60,422 nt of DNA, from assembly GCA_038729425.1 (NCBI GenBank), contig JAVYSB010000001.1, forward strand, positions 1 through 60,422, in the 5' to 3' direction. The DNA is from Thermoplasmataceae archaeon. Its GTDB lineage: Archaea; Thermoplasmatota; Thermoplasmata; Thermoplasmatales; Thermoplasmataceae. Of the stretch, positions 51,865 to 60,324 are shown piece after piece (within the stretch, counting starts at the first letter, position 1; every line of letters starts with the position of its first letter). The notes beneath the pieces were generated by a model, which was given only the letters and a program-made list of their open reading frames with translations, did not search any database and had not been told where the DNA came from. The position numbers and the translations under genes were made by a program.

Positions 51865-53298
51865 TTATGCCCTTCCTGCAGTGACCTGATATGTCTTCCA
51901 TCTGTCAAGCAATGGCAGTTTGTCTTCGTGAATCGTGTCCATAAGGTTAAGGTATTCGAGCATTCCCAGAACTGATCTGTCCGCATCCCTTACAGCAGAA
52001 ATGAGATCCTTGTTCTCATTGGTGGAGTCACCTCCAGAGAAGAGACCGGGAACTGATGTCATTCCGTTGGCATCAATCATGATATGCCCCTGTGGGCTCA
52101 GTCTCAGATTTCTCAGGTACTCTGGATCCATGAAAGAGTAATCTGAATCCTGGCCAGTAGCTTCAATGACAAGATCTGCCTTCCTGGTATGGACCTTATC
52201 CTTGATCGGGACGGGTTTTGCCCTCCCAGTCTGCTCTATTATCATCTCGTTCTGCCAGTATTTTACCGCGACAACCTTTCCTTTTTCCTTAACATACTCA
52301 AACGGGGTAACTTCCCATTCGTAGTTAACAAATTCTTCCACAGATTCTTCAAGTTCCTCTTCCGCATTCATAGATGGGTATCCGGGCCTATCCTGTTCTC
52401 TCCTTCTGTACATTATGGTAACGTTTTTTGCGCCCAGGCGCATAGATGTCCTTGAGGAATCATTGGCTGTGAAGCCGCCGCCAATGACGACCACATTCTC
52501 CCCAACGTCAATGTGCTCCCCTAAACTCACCCGCTGGAGGAAATCCATTGCGTGCAAAACGTTGGGTGCATCTGATCCGGGAGTTCCGGTCATGTGCGGT
52601 TTATGTGTTCCAATTCCTAGGAACACCGCGTCATAGTTGCTCATGATTTCTGAGAACTTTATGTTCTTACCCACAGCAGTATTAAGGTGCACTTCAACAC
52701 CCTGTGAAAGTATGAAGTTGATTTCTTTGTCGAGGACAAATTGCGGCAGCCTATATCTCGGTATGCCTGTTTTCATGAATCCCCCAAGTACCGGAAGGGC
52801 TTCATATATAGTTACCCTAACACCTTGAAGAGAGAGGTAAAATGCGGCTGTAAGCCCTGCAGGGCCACCGCCAATGACGGCTACCCGCTTTCCAACAAAT
52901 TTCCTTCTAGGAATGTCGAGAATCTTGCCATAATCTTCGAACTTATCCGCTGCATACCTTTTCAGGTGCCTAATTGAAATTGGTCCTCCATCATCCTTGA
53001 GAACGCAGATATCCTCGCAAAGGTGAGTACATACCCGTCCAATGATGGCCGGGAATGGAAGGTTTTCGAAAACGATCCTCACTGTCTGGGCAGGATCGCC
53101 CACAGCAGTGCTTCGGATATAACCTCCAATATCAAGGCTTGCTGGACATGCCTGTGTGCAGATGTTACAGCCAATGCATCTGTTGGCTTCAGCAAATGCT
53201 TCATTATCCGTGTATTCCTTAACGGGCTCAAGATCGAATGATCTGACACGCTTTTCTGGATCTTCATGACTCTGTTTAACACGTTCGAAATTGAGCAC
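51865..53298 (-). CDS. GltD-like FAD/iron-sulfur NAD(P)H oxidoreductase
   Basis: A 477-residue flavoprotein of the GltD/NfnB/PreT family. The N-terminal ferredoxin-like region has cysteines in CIGCNICTQACP and CTHLCEDIC. The FAD site is AVIGGGPAGLTAAFY, followed by LGGFMKTGIPRYRLP. The second dinucleotide site is VVIGGGFTANDSS, then ATGQDSD and GLFSGGD for FAD. It could be the small subunit of glutamate synthase, but no large subunit gltB lies nearby, so the partner is unknown. It converges on trm5 with a 5-base gap. Confidence 0.88.
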   Translation of the reverse strand: MLNFERVKQSHEDPEKRVRSFDLEPVKEYTDNEAFAEANRCIGCNICTQACPASLDIGGYIRSTAVGDPAQTVRIVFENLPFPAIIGRVCTHLCEDICVLKDDGGPISIRHLKRYAADKFEDYGKILDIPRRKFVGKRVAVIGGGPAGLTAAFYLSLQGVRVTIYEALPVLGGFMKTGIPRYRLPQFVLDKEINFILSQGVEVHLNTAVGKNIKFSEIMSNYDAVFLGIGTHKPHMTGTPGSDAPNVLHAMDFLQRVSLGEHIDVGENVVVIGGGFTANDSSRTSMRLGAKNVTIMYRRREQDRPGYPSMNAEEELEESVEEFVNYEWEVTPFEYVKEKGKVVAVKYWQNEMIIEQTGRAKPVPIKDKVHTRKADLVIEATGQDSDYSFMDPEYLRNLRLSPQGHIMIDANGMTSVPGLFSGGDSTNENKDLISAVRDADRSVLGMLEYLNLMDTIHEDKLPLLDRWKTYQVTAGRA

Positions 53299-53718
53299 TT
53301 ACCTGACCCATACGAAATTATCTCTACAATTATAAATGTTATCCCGAATAGCTTTTCCTCAGGTTAGGTGAAATCAGCCGGAAAAGATATTTTTAGGGAG
53401 ACCTAATTTTGTGATCTCTGGAATTGCCAGCCCATTAGACATCCGGTTTTATACGGTTAGGGAGAGGATATGCCTCAATATCACAGTTGCGTTCTAGGTA
53501 CAGATGATTTTTCGCTTCTCCTGATTAACCAGTTTCTTAACGCATCCAATATTTGGCTTGGAGTGAGGGACCTATTTGCCAAACCCAGCTCAAACAGCCA
53601 ATGTGTGTTTCGTCAAGGAGGAGACTGTGTATTCTTATGATGACAGGCTTCCCGGATGATGAAACTGTCTGTGGTGTCGGATAAAGAAAAAAATAGTATT
53701 AGGCAGCAAAGTGCTGCT
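53299..53718. other. 420-base gene-poor region
   Basis: No recognised gene. It contains two copies of TTAGGGAG (53393-53400 and 53457-53464), a TTTTATA box at about 53446, and one possible 56-codon frame (53470-53640). The right side is T-poor and A-rich toward the minus-strand DUF1634 gene end. No tRNA or stable long hairpin was seen. Confidence 0.5.
53470..53640 (+). CDS. possible 56-residue small protein
   Basis: An ATG preceded by GGAGAGG opens a 56-codon frame with a hydrophobic middle (FSLLLINQFL) and three cysteines. A TTTTATA box lies about 20 bases upstream. There is no family recognition, and base composition does not separate it from chance. It is listed because it has both a ribosome-site-like motif and a promoter-like box in an otherwise empty region. 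Confidence 0.2.
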   Translation: MPQYHSCVLGTDDFSLLLINQFLNASNIWLGVRDLFAKPSSNSQCVFRQGGDCVFL

Positions 53719-54129
53719 TTAAGATAATACAAAATGCGGTACAACAAGCATGGCAAAAAACAACACAAATAATACAGCTGAAGATAAGATTATGTAAAGT
53801 GCGTTTCTTTCCCTCACAAACGATATAAGTGAAAAGAACACGACTGTTATGGGGGTAAATATAAGTACCCAAAGACCGAAAGAAACGAAATATGCACCAT
53901 TGAGATGATAAATCCCAGCAAATATGTTGTTAAGCGGGATCAGTTTGGAATATAAGGTAGTATTCGTAGGAGGAGGGGTTGAATAGTATGATATTTGCTG
54001 GATTGTGTACCCGTCGGCGCCACCTCTAACAAACATCAGAACGACGCCTGCAATTAGGGATGAAATACTCAGGAGAACCCCTGCTCTCAGTGTGGCACTT
54101 ATCAGCTTATATATATCGATCTCCTTCAT
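53719..54129 (-). CDS. DUF1634 membrane protein
   Basis: A 136-residue protein with three membrane helices: 12-35 (ATLRAGVLLSISSLIAGVVLMF), about 80-105 and about 110-135. The LISATLRAGVLLS start is the DUF1634 signature. This family is regularly encoded beside TauE/SafE permeases, as here, and is thought to be an accessory subunit. Its ATG overlaps the exporter stop codon, so the two are coupled. Confidence 0.85.
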   Translation of the reverse strand: MKEIDIYKLISATLRAGVLLSISSLIAGVVLMFVRGGADGYTIQQISYYSTPPPTNTTLYSKLIPLNNIFAGIYHLNGAYFVSFGLWVLIFTPITVVFFSLISFVRERNALYIILSSAVLFVLFFAMLVVPHFVLS

Positions 54130-55127
54130 TTCTGCTTCACCTCTTCAATCAACATAGCCTTATTTACCCGCCTCCGGTTGTGTATAAACAGAATTGTAAT
54201 GAATACAACTGCAAAGACAATAGCAATTGAAAACTCGGCAATAGGCGCCAAAGAAATTATATAATCTATGCTAAATCCCTTGAGAATCATTTCCACACCA
54301 AGGAAAGAAAGGAGTGCCAGGAAGATCCACCTGATGTTTTTATTGGTTATCTTTACAAGTACCTTTGCGCCAAAGTACGCCCCAATGACAACACCGATTG
54401 CCGTACCGGCTGCAATGAATATCTGAATATATCCAGAATACCAGTAAATAGAGCTCCCCGTAGCCGCGGTAATTCCAATCATGAAATTGCTGGTTGTCGT
54501 GGTCACTTTCATTGGAAGGTTCATGGCCCAATCCATCCCAAGAACCTTTAGGGCGCCACTTCCTATTCCCAGAAGCCCAGAAACTATGCCTGCAAATAAC
54601 ATTATGATTTCCCCTAGCCACCATCGAACTCCGTCGTAACTGACTTTTTTCTTTAGCCTTGAGTCGTAATATGTGCCCGAAAGATCGAACAATCTGGTAG
54701 TCCAGTCCGGTTTTATATTAGGGGGGAGCTCTGATTGTCCTCGTTTTACGGTCGGGATCAGCGAAACCAGCAAGACGATTCCGAAAATAATGTATATTAC
54801 CCATTCGAAATTGTGACCTGTCAGGTATACTGACAAAAGTGATCCTATTACTGCGCCTGTCGTCGTTGCGACTTCGAGGCCAACGCCTATTTTGATATTG
54901 GCAATTTTCTCTTTAGTGTACGAACTCGCAGAACCGGCCGAGGTTGCAATGGTAGAGATAAGGCTGGCACCAGTGGCAAAAATAATAGGTACTCCATAGA
55001 AAATAGTAAGCAATGGAACAAGAACTGTACCGCCACCAAGACCGGTTAATGATCCTATGAAACCTGCAAGAATGCCTCCAATGACGATAGACAAGAATTT
55101 GCCGATTATAGCCAATGTCGCAAACAT
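54126..55127 (-). CDS. TauE/SafE family anion permease
   Basis: About 333 residues with eight or more hydrophobic segments. The first repeat GGILAGFIGSLTGLGGGTVLVPLLTIF and the later GIVSGLLGIGSGALKVLGM carry the paired Gly-rich motifs of TauE/SafE permeases, which export sulfite, sulfoacetate or related organosulfur anions. The frame extends to a GTG at 55136. I chose ATG 55127: a minus-strand TATA box lies 25 bases before it, and the AGGTG around the GTG looks like a ribosome site. Substrate not determined. Confidence 0.88.
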   Translation of the reverse strand: MFATLAIIGKFLSIVIGGILAGFIGSLTGLGGGTVLVPLLTIFYGVPIIFATGASLISTIATSAGSASSYTKEKIANIKIGVGLEVATTTGAVIGSLLSVYLTGHNFEWVIYIIFGIVLLVSLIPTVKRGQSELPPNIKPDWTTRLFDLSGTYYDSRLKKKVSYDGVRWWLGEIIMLFAGIVSGLLGIGSGALKVLGMDWAMNLPMKVTTTTSNFMIGITAATGSSIYWYSGYIQIFIAAGTAIGVVIGAYFGAKVLVKITNKNIRWIFLALLSFLGVEMILKGFSIDYIISLAPIAEFSIAIVFAVVFITILFIHNRRRVNKAMLIEEVKQK

Positions 55128-55147
55128 GACCGACACCTATTGAAAGA

Positions 55148-55179
55148 TATTATAAATTGAATTCGCTTAACGTTTAAGC
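55148..55179 (-). promoter_or_regulatory. promoter and palindrome of the TauE-DUF1634 operon
   Basis: A minus-strand ATTTATAATA box (55148-55157) is followed upstream by the perfect inverted repeat GCTTAA-CGT-TTAAGC (55165-55179). A repressor or activator site next to the TATA/BRE region is the simplest reading. Confidence 0.45.
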
Positions 55180-55485
55180 CGATCCAAGTTACGAATTTTA
55201 TATGAAAGGTTTGTAAGTCGTATGTATTATCCAGTTGAAGTGGACCTCTATTTCCTGCGTTATTTCTGGATAATTTGACCGCTGGTATTGTGTAAATGTA
55301 TCTTGGTAAACTATGTTGCTGACAATTTCACAAATCGCTTTATAATATGATTTATATCCTATCTTGAATTATTTCAAGTCCTTTTAATTGGTTTCATATT
55401 AGTGACTTAAATTAATGGGGTTTCATGCTATTGGTGTAGAGTTAATATCTTTGCAGTATTGAAACGGAGATCCTTATCCGCATAG
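55180..55485. other. AT-rich intergenic region, no gene seen
   Basis: About 300 bases between the divergent TauE and SPFH operons. It is AT-rich with several TATA-like runs (TTTATAATATGATTTATATCC around 55341-55362) and no convincing coding frame, tRNA or long hairpin. It probably holds regulatory sequence only. Confidence 0.45.
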
Positions 55486-55494
55486 TTATTTATG
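55486..55494 (+). promoter_or_regulatory. TATA box of the SPFH/zinc-ribbon operon
   Basis: TTATTTATG lies 31 to 39 bases before ATG 55525, giving a short leader that contains GGATAGGGA as a possible ribosome site. Confidence 0.45.
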
Positions 55495-55524
55495 CTAAGG
55501 TAACATTTGTGGATAGGGATATTA

Positions 55525-56082
55525 ATGCAACCTGAAGAACCTAACCCGGATATCCCGCAGGAAGTGAAGGAGAACCGCGGGCTTTTAAAGAAGATACAGT
55601 TAATTATACCTGGATTCAGGGAATACAGAATTGGCGACGATTTAAGGGCTGCGGACGCATTGCTGCGGAAGCAGATCTCCAGTTCCCTCAATAGATCAAT
55701 TGCTGCTCTTCAGTCAGCTAGAAGCAGATTAGCATCAGATGGGGATTTCAACAACCTGACCTCCATTGCCTCTGCCCTTTCGAAACTTCAGCAGCTTGAT
55801 GGTGAAATACTCCATTCCGCACAGGGGTATACAGGAATTTCCCCGACGATAAGAATAGATGCCTCAAGACTCAATTCACTGTACAAGTACGATCTCGGAT
55901 TTCTAGACTACTCAGAAAAATTCGAGACTCTTTCTGGATCTCTACCCCTTAATGACTCGAATGCCCTCAAGCAGAGAATGGATGACATTTCCGGTCTCGC
56001 GGTGGAAGTGAAAAATAACTGGGAAAAGAGAATTGAAACTATTGAGAATATACTGATAAGCAGAGGTGGTGACAAGCAATGA
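55525..56082 (+). CDS. helical/coiled-coil protein of SPFH operon, uncharacterised family
   Basis: A 185-residue cytosolic, mostly helical protein. Landmarks are IIPGFREYR (28-35), a long helix ADALLRKQISSSLNRSIAALQ, SAQGYTGISPTIRID near 98-112, and LYKYDLGFLD near 119-128. I recall bacterial and archaeal proteins with the same PG(Y/F)R-Y, GY-G and LY-x-DL pattern encoded beside SPFH proteins, but not a name. It plays the part a PspA-like coiled-coil protein plays in comparable operons, though it is not clearly PspA. The start ATG was chosen over the TTG at 55507. It overlaps the SPFH gene by 4 bases. Confidence 0.65.
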   Translation: MQPEEPNPDIPQEVKENRGLLKKIQLIIPGFREYRIGDDLRAADALLRKQISSSLNRSIAALQSARSRLASDGDFNNLTSIASALSKLQQLDGEILHSAQGYTGISPTIRIDASRLNSLYKYDLGFLDYSEKFETLSGSLPLNDSNALKQRMDDISGLAVEVKNNWEKRIETIENILISRGGDKQ

Positions 56083-57245
56083 TCGGAAAGAAGTCTAAGA
56101 ATATTCCTGATAAGGGAGGAAGCGTTTTTGGTTCCACAACAATAGCTTGGGAAACTGAGTACAAGCAAGGAAGCATCATGTGGAAGGTCCCGCGCCTGAT
56201 CAGGCTTAACGACAACATAGTGGTACGCGAGGATGAAACTGCTGTTTTCTTCAGAGACGGAAAGGTACTGACATATTTCGATCAGCCAAACAGGTATGCC
56301 CTGACAGATTTCAATGCTCCTGTCGTTGGCGGACTCCTTAAATTTTTTGCCGGGGTACAGCAACAGGCTGAAGTTTACTATATTCAGAGAAGGATACTTG
56401 ACGGAAAGTTCGGCAGTACTCAGCCTTACCAGTTCACAGATGCCACATTCGGAGTGGTAAATCTTAAGGTATTCGGTGAGTACAGGTGGAAGATATCCAG
56501 CCCAGAGGTATTCATAAACCAGTTCGTAGGGACTTTCAACCTTGAAACCAGTGAAGAGGTTGAAACCAGGTTAAAGGAGCAGATGGTAATACTAATTTAC
56601 AGTGCAATTGGAAAGATGAAGGAGAAGGGGTTGAAGGTCACTGACATACCTGCAAACCTTCTAAATATTGAACAGGTGGTACTTGCAACTGCTCCGGATC
56701 AGTTCCAGCAATACGGATTAGAAATAAATAAGCTCTCTGGCCTGACCGTCAACCTGCCTGATGATGTGCAGAAGGCCATAGATAAAAGATCTGAGATGTC
56801 TGTGCTCGGCGTGAATTATCTGCAGCTGCAGGCTGGTGAGGCGATGGTTGACGCCGCAAAGAACCCTTCCGGTATGGCAGGTGCTGGCGCAGGCATTGGC
56901 ATAGGGCTCGGTGCTGGGGCTGGAATGGGGTACGCGATGAGCGGCCAGATGATGGGTGGTATGACCTCTGGAATGCAGCAACCCCAGATGAAGGCATGTC
57001 CAAAGTGTGGATCAATGATACCGGCAAATTCTACCTTCTGCCCGAATTGCGGTGCGTCTTTAGCGATACAGCAGAAGACAGGAATGATAAAGTGCCCGAA
57101 ATGTGGAACTGAATCTCCCGAGGGAACAAAATTCTGCCCGAATTGCGGATCCAGCTTGGAACCCCAGAAGATAAAGTGCCAGAATTGTGGGACCGAATCC
57201 CCTGTGGGAACAAAATTCTGCCCGAATTGCGGAAAACAACTGTGA
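56079..57245 (+). CDS. SPFH/band-7 protein with three C-terminal zinc ribbons (YdjI-like)
   Basis: A 388-residue protein. Residues about 20-235 form an SPFH/band-7-type domain of the virion-core-like YdjI group (TTIAWETEYKQGSIMWKVPRL, VREDETAVFF, FGEYRWKISSPEVFIN). A Gly/Met-rich stretch follows (265-300), then three four-Cys zinc ribbons of CPKCG...CPNCG type between about 307 and 388. There is no clear membrane helix, so it may be peripheral. Ribbons two and three share a 28-base identical DNA segment, a sign of recent internal duplication. Bacterial YdjI partners PspA at stressed membranes; that role is inferred here. Confidence 0.85.
   Translation: MIGKKSKNIPDKGGSVFGSTTIAWETEYKQGSIMWKVPRLIRLNDNIVVREDETAVFFRDGKVLTYFDQPNRYALTDFNAPVVGGLLKFFAGVQQQAEVYYIQRRILDGKFGSTQPYQFTDATFGVVNLKVFGEYRWKISSPEVFINQFVGTFNLETSEEVETRLKEQMVILIYSAIGKMKEKGLKVTDIPANLLNIEQVVLATAPDQFQQYGLEINKLSGLTVNLPDDVQKAIDKRSEMSVLGVNYLQLQAGEAMVDAAKNPSGMAGAGAGIGIGLGAGAGMGYAMSGQMMGGMTSGMQQPQMKACPKCGSMIPANSTFCPNCGASLAIQQKTGMIKCPKCGTESPEGTKFCPNCGSSLEPQKIKCQNCGTESPVGTKFCPNCGKQL
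57122..57233 (+). repeat. 84-base internal tandem duplication of a zinc ribbon
   Basis: The 28 bases beginning GGGAACAAAATTCTGCCC occur identically at 57122-57149 and 57206-57233, a period of 84 bases (28 codons). They encode GTKFCPNCG. A shorter match at 57038 marks the older first ribbon. Confidence 0.85.
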
Positions 57246-57255
57246 GGTGTAAAGA

Positions 57256-58263
57256 ATGTATTGTGAAAAATGTGGTGCTCAGATAGCTGATGATGCCTTG
57301 TTCTGCCCTAAATGTGGTGCGAAGACCAGTTTGGCTGTTTCAGGAAATGCTGGACAGAAAAGCCAGGACAGCAGACCTGTGATCGCTGCCCCGGAGATCC
57401 AGGCGATGAAATGCCCGAGCTGTGGTGCTCCAATTAAGCCTCAACTTGGTGAAATGATTATAACGTGCGAGTATTGCGGAGCAAGCGTCACGCTTAACTC
57501 TGACGGTTGGAGAAATGTCCAGAAACATTCCATGCTGCCGTTGAAGATAAATGATAAGGATAGTCTTACAAAACTCCTCCATGACTACATGGATCGGGGC
57601 ATCTTAAGGAGGCACCTCGAGGAAGAATCTCAGAGCGAGGGCATGAATCTTGCTTATATTCCATACTGGGTAGTACCGGTTTCTGCCAGGACACAATATA
57701 CGGCTGTCAGTGCAGCAGCGGAAGCTGGAACTCTCGCAGGTACAGCGCTTTTAATGGGACTCATGGGAGGTGCCATGGGGGGCCGTGGAAGAGGTGGATT
57801 CGGGATGGGACTCGTTGGTGGAACCATGGTTGGAGGTATGATGATGGGGGGTGGCGGTGCTAATACCATTCGCGCCTATACGCTTGACAACAACTATGAC
57901 TACCCTGTTGTGGCTGTGAAAGGACTCCTGAATTACCAACCTAAGGACTACTCTTTTGATCTTCAGACCCGAATCATTTTTGATGTCTCAAAAATCCCAA
58001 AGGGAATAAAGACACTGAACGGAGATGTTGGGCAGGAATCGGCTCAATATGAGGCAAAGACCTATGTGGACCAGCTTCAGAGCAGCAAAGCTCACGAGAA
58101 GCACCATATGATACAGAAAATTGTCACCCAAGATGATGTCGCTGAACCTGAGCTTCTGCATGTGCCCATATGGTTTGCGAAATTCACGCATAAGGGAAAG
58201 CAGATTTCACTTGTAATTGACGCAAGTAACGGGAAGGTCATCAACAGCATCGGACTTCAGTGA
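57256..58263 (+). CDS. double zinc-ribbon, glycine-rich protein of the SPFH operon (YdjG-like)
   Basis: A 335-residue protein. It has zinc ribbon one at residues 3-24 (CEKCG, CPKCG) and a TFIIB-like ribbon at about 54-76 (CPSCG, CEYCG). A mixed alpha/beta region with LPLKINDKDSLTKLLHDYM and YIPYWVVPVSA follows. Next is a Gly/Met-rich segment (about 165-205) that may insert in or lie on membrane, then a beta-rich end with LLHVPIWFAKFTHKGK. The YIPYWVV and HVPIWFA segments resemble the repeated module of bacterial YdjG-type proteins. Third and last gene of the module, 10 bases after the SPFH gene. Confidence 0.65.
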   Translation: MYCEKCGAQIADDALFCPKCGAKTSLAVSGNAGQKSQDSRPVIAAPEIQAMKCPSCGAPIKPQLGEMIITCEYCGASVTLNSDGWRNVQKHSMLPLKINDKDSLTKLLHDYMDRGILRRHLEEESQSEGMNLAYIPYWVVPVSARTQYTAVSAAAEAGTLAGTALLMGLMGGAMGGRGRGGFGMGLVGGTMVGGMMMGGGGANTIRAYTLDNNYDYPVVAVKGLLNYQPKDYSFDLQTRIIFDVSKIPKGIKTLNGDVGQESAQYEAKTYVDQLQSSKAHEKHHMIQKIVTQDDVAEPELLHVPIWFAKFTHKGKQISLVIDASNGKVINSIGLQ

Positions 58264-58307
58264 TTTGCTTAAATTCCAAGAATCCGCCCGAAATAATATT
58301 TCCCTAC

Positions 58308-58315
58308 TTTTTTTT
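58308..58315 (+). terminator. T8 tract, likely transcription terminator
   Basis: A run of eight T follows the SPFH operon stop by about 45 bases without a hairpin, as in archaeal T-rich terminators. Confidence 0.4.
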
Positions 58316-58541
58316 GACTGGACGCCTGGTTCTCTCTTTTTCCGAAATAAAATAGATAATAAAAAGCGAAGGTAAAATTGCAGATATTGATACTGAACGT
58401 AAAGTACTATTTTGTAGATTCCAAATGTAAAAAAACTGACTGGTCTGGGAATATAATGTTCCAAGAGGAATGGTTAGGACACGGATAGAGAGAATCGTTG
58501 CCGTATTCCCGTCTTTATATTGTTCAGACAGTTCAGGAGAG
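58316..58541. other. AT-rich intergenic region before pdxS
   Basis: About 225 bases with no coding frame of note. It carries an upstream TATA-like CTTTATATTG at 58513-58522, a possible second promoter for pdxS. Confidence 0.4.
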
Positions 58542-58553
58542 CTTTTATATTTT
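58542..58553 (+). promoter_or_regulatory. TATA box of pdxS
   Basis: CTTTTATATTTT lies 20 to 31 bases before the pdxS ATG, predicting a leaderless message. Confidence 0.55.
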
Positions 58554-58572
58554 CTAAGAATGCCTATTCATT

Positions 58573-59589
58573 ATGAACAGAGAGATCAATCTTTCTGAGT
58601 TGAAGTTCGGGGACGAACTTATTAAGAGAGGCTTCGCCAAGATGACGAAGGGCGGGGTTATAATGGACGTAACAAATGCCGCACAAGCTAAGATCGCTGA
58701 GGACGCAGGCGCCGTGGCTGTTATGGCACTGGAAAGAGTTCCTGCTGACATAAGAGCTGCAGGCGGAGTTGCGAGGATGGCGGACCCTACGAAGATCAAG
58801 GAGATAATGAATTCAGTTTCAATACCTGTGATGGCAAAGGTACGAATAGGACATCTTTCTGAGGGCAGGGTTCTCGAGGCACTTGGAGTAGATATGTTGG
58901 ATGAGAGTGAAGTCCTGACACCTGCCGACCCATTTTTCCATCTCTATAAGGTGGACTATAAGGTCCCCGTTGTATGTGGTGCAAGGACACTATCAGAGGC
59001 TGTCAGGAGAATTTTCGAAGGAGCAGCAATGATCCGGACTAAGGGGGAAGCAGGAACAGGTAACATCATCGAGGCAGTAAGACACATAAGAGTGGTTAAT
59101 GAGAGTATTAAGGTGCTGAAATCAATGGGCCAGAAGGACCTGGAAATTGTCGCTGACAATATGACCGATTCCTATAGAATTCTGAGAAGGCTGGTATCAC
59201 AGGATATTTTCAGAGATGAAAAGTCCCTATCGATGCATAACCTCTTCGCAGGAATGGGAGACGATAAGATCAGAGCTGAAATATTGAAAATCCTGAAGGA
59301 AATCAGAACCAGAGGAAGGCTCCCCGTGGTGAATTTCGCTGCAGGTGGCGTCGCAACTCCGTCGGATGGAGCCCTTATGATGCAGCTTGGTTCAGATGGG
59401 GTATTCGTGGGCAGCGGAATTTTCAAATCAAAGGAACCTGAGAAGATGGCCAGGGCCGTGGTTGAGGCTGTTGAAAACTATGAAGACTTTAAGCTCATAG
59501 GAAACGTCTCAGAGGGTCTCAGCGGAATGGCGGGCCTCGATATAGACTCCATACCTAAAGAGATGAAGCTCCAGGAACGTGGATGGTAG
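58573..59589 (+). CDS. pdxS: pyridoxal 5'-phosphate synthase subunit PdxS
   Basis: A 338-residue TIM-barrel subunit that builds PLP from ribose-5-P, glyceraldehyde-3-P and ammonia. Key residues are present: D32 in IMDV, K89 in MAKVRIGH (imine with the pentose) and K157 in [10 protein letters not shown] (swinging Lys). [19 protein letters not shown] is the phosphate-binding end. Bacterial PdxS is about 290 residues; the archaeal form has the ~40-residue insert seen near 170-220. The ammonia-supplying pdxT is not in the window. Confidence 0.96.
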   Translation: MNREINLSELKFGDELIKRGFAKMTKGGVIMDVTNAAQAKIAEDAGAVAVMALERVPADIRAAGGVARMADPTKIKEIMNSVSIPVMAKVRIGHLSEGRVLEALGVDMLDESEVLTPADPFFHLYKVDYKVPVVCGARTLSEAVRRIFEGAAMIRTKGEAGTGNIIEAVRHIRVVNESIKVLKSMGQKDLEIVADNMTDSYRILRRLVSQDIFRDEKSLSMHNLFAGMGDDKIRAEILKILKEIRTRGRLPVVNFAAGGVATPSDGALMMQLGSDGVFVGSGIFKSKEPEKMARAVVEAVENYEDFKLIGNVSEGLSGMAGLDIDSIPKEMKLQERGW

Positions 59590-60324
59590 GTACAGATTTC
59601 ATTATTATACTTCTTCATAATTCTAATACTGCTAGTTGTACTTTTCGTATTTTCTAGAATATTCAATGTCTATGATCTTAAGGGTAGCATAGCAGCTTTT
59701 GTTGTAGGATTTCTTGTAGCCGTACTGGGGTCTATCGAGTGGCTTATTCTGATGATAGTGTTTGCGGTCGTATCCCATTTTGCTACTATATCCTTCCTTG
59801 ACCTGAAGAAGGAAATCTCGGCCCAAGAAGGGAAAGAAGGTGAGAGACGGACATCTAACGTTGTCTATGCCGCACTTATTGGGCTAGGAATTGCGGTTGT
59901 TCACTTTGTAGACCCGATAAACGTACCTTACTTTATCCTGTTTACGGTGTCATTTGCGGTAATTGCGTCTGATACCTTTGCATCAGAAATAGGAATTATA
60001 GACAAAAAGGTATACATGATCACTACCTTCAAACCAACAGCAAGAGGTATAAATGGCGGAGTATCAGTGCTGGGGCAGATTGCAGCCCTGGCCGGATCAT
60101 TCATCATATCAGTCAGCTACAGCCTTATCGCACATGGAACAATTTTTCTCGAGCCAGTACTTGCAATTGGCATAGTAGGGTTTCTTGGCTGCCAGGTGGA
60201 CAGCCTCCTTGGTGCCCTGTTCGAAAACCGTGGAAAACTCACGAAAGGTGAGGTTAATATGTTTGCCTCGCTTTCAGCAGTAATAGTTACAGGGATCCTA
60301 TTGATAATATTTCCATCTATCTAA
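59583..60324 (+). CDS. DUF92 membrane protein with apparent +1 frameshift near its start
   Basis: A DUF92/TIGR00297 integral membrane protein. The main frame from ATG 59752 carries [27 protein letters not shown] and [12 protein letters not shown], typical of the family. The same frame stays open upstream to 59590 and reads a clear N-terminal part ([21 protein letters not shown], then [10 protein letters not shown]), but has no ATG, GTG or TTG there. A natural start does exist in the frame one base back: ATG 59583, overlapping the last codons of pdxS, reads [10 protein letters not shown] before running into TAG at 59655. Joining the two needs a +1 shift between about 59590 and 59654. It could be a mutation, programmed frameshift or sequence error. 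Related enzymes are CDP-/phytyl-phosphate-kinase-like, but the role here is open. Confidence 0.75.

Noticed and set aside
53393-53464. Telomere-like TTAGGGAG repeats
   Set aside because: Only two copies, 64 bases apart, in a circular-chromosome lineage; the second simply supplies a ribosome-site-like sequence.
58573-60324. PdxS-DUF92 fusion by stop-codon readthrough, possibly with pyrrolysine
   Set aside because: The two are in the same frame across TAG, but an ATG overlapping the pdxS end with a sensible hydrophobic start supports a separate gene with a +1 shift. Nothing else suggests pyrrolysine use.
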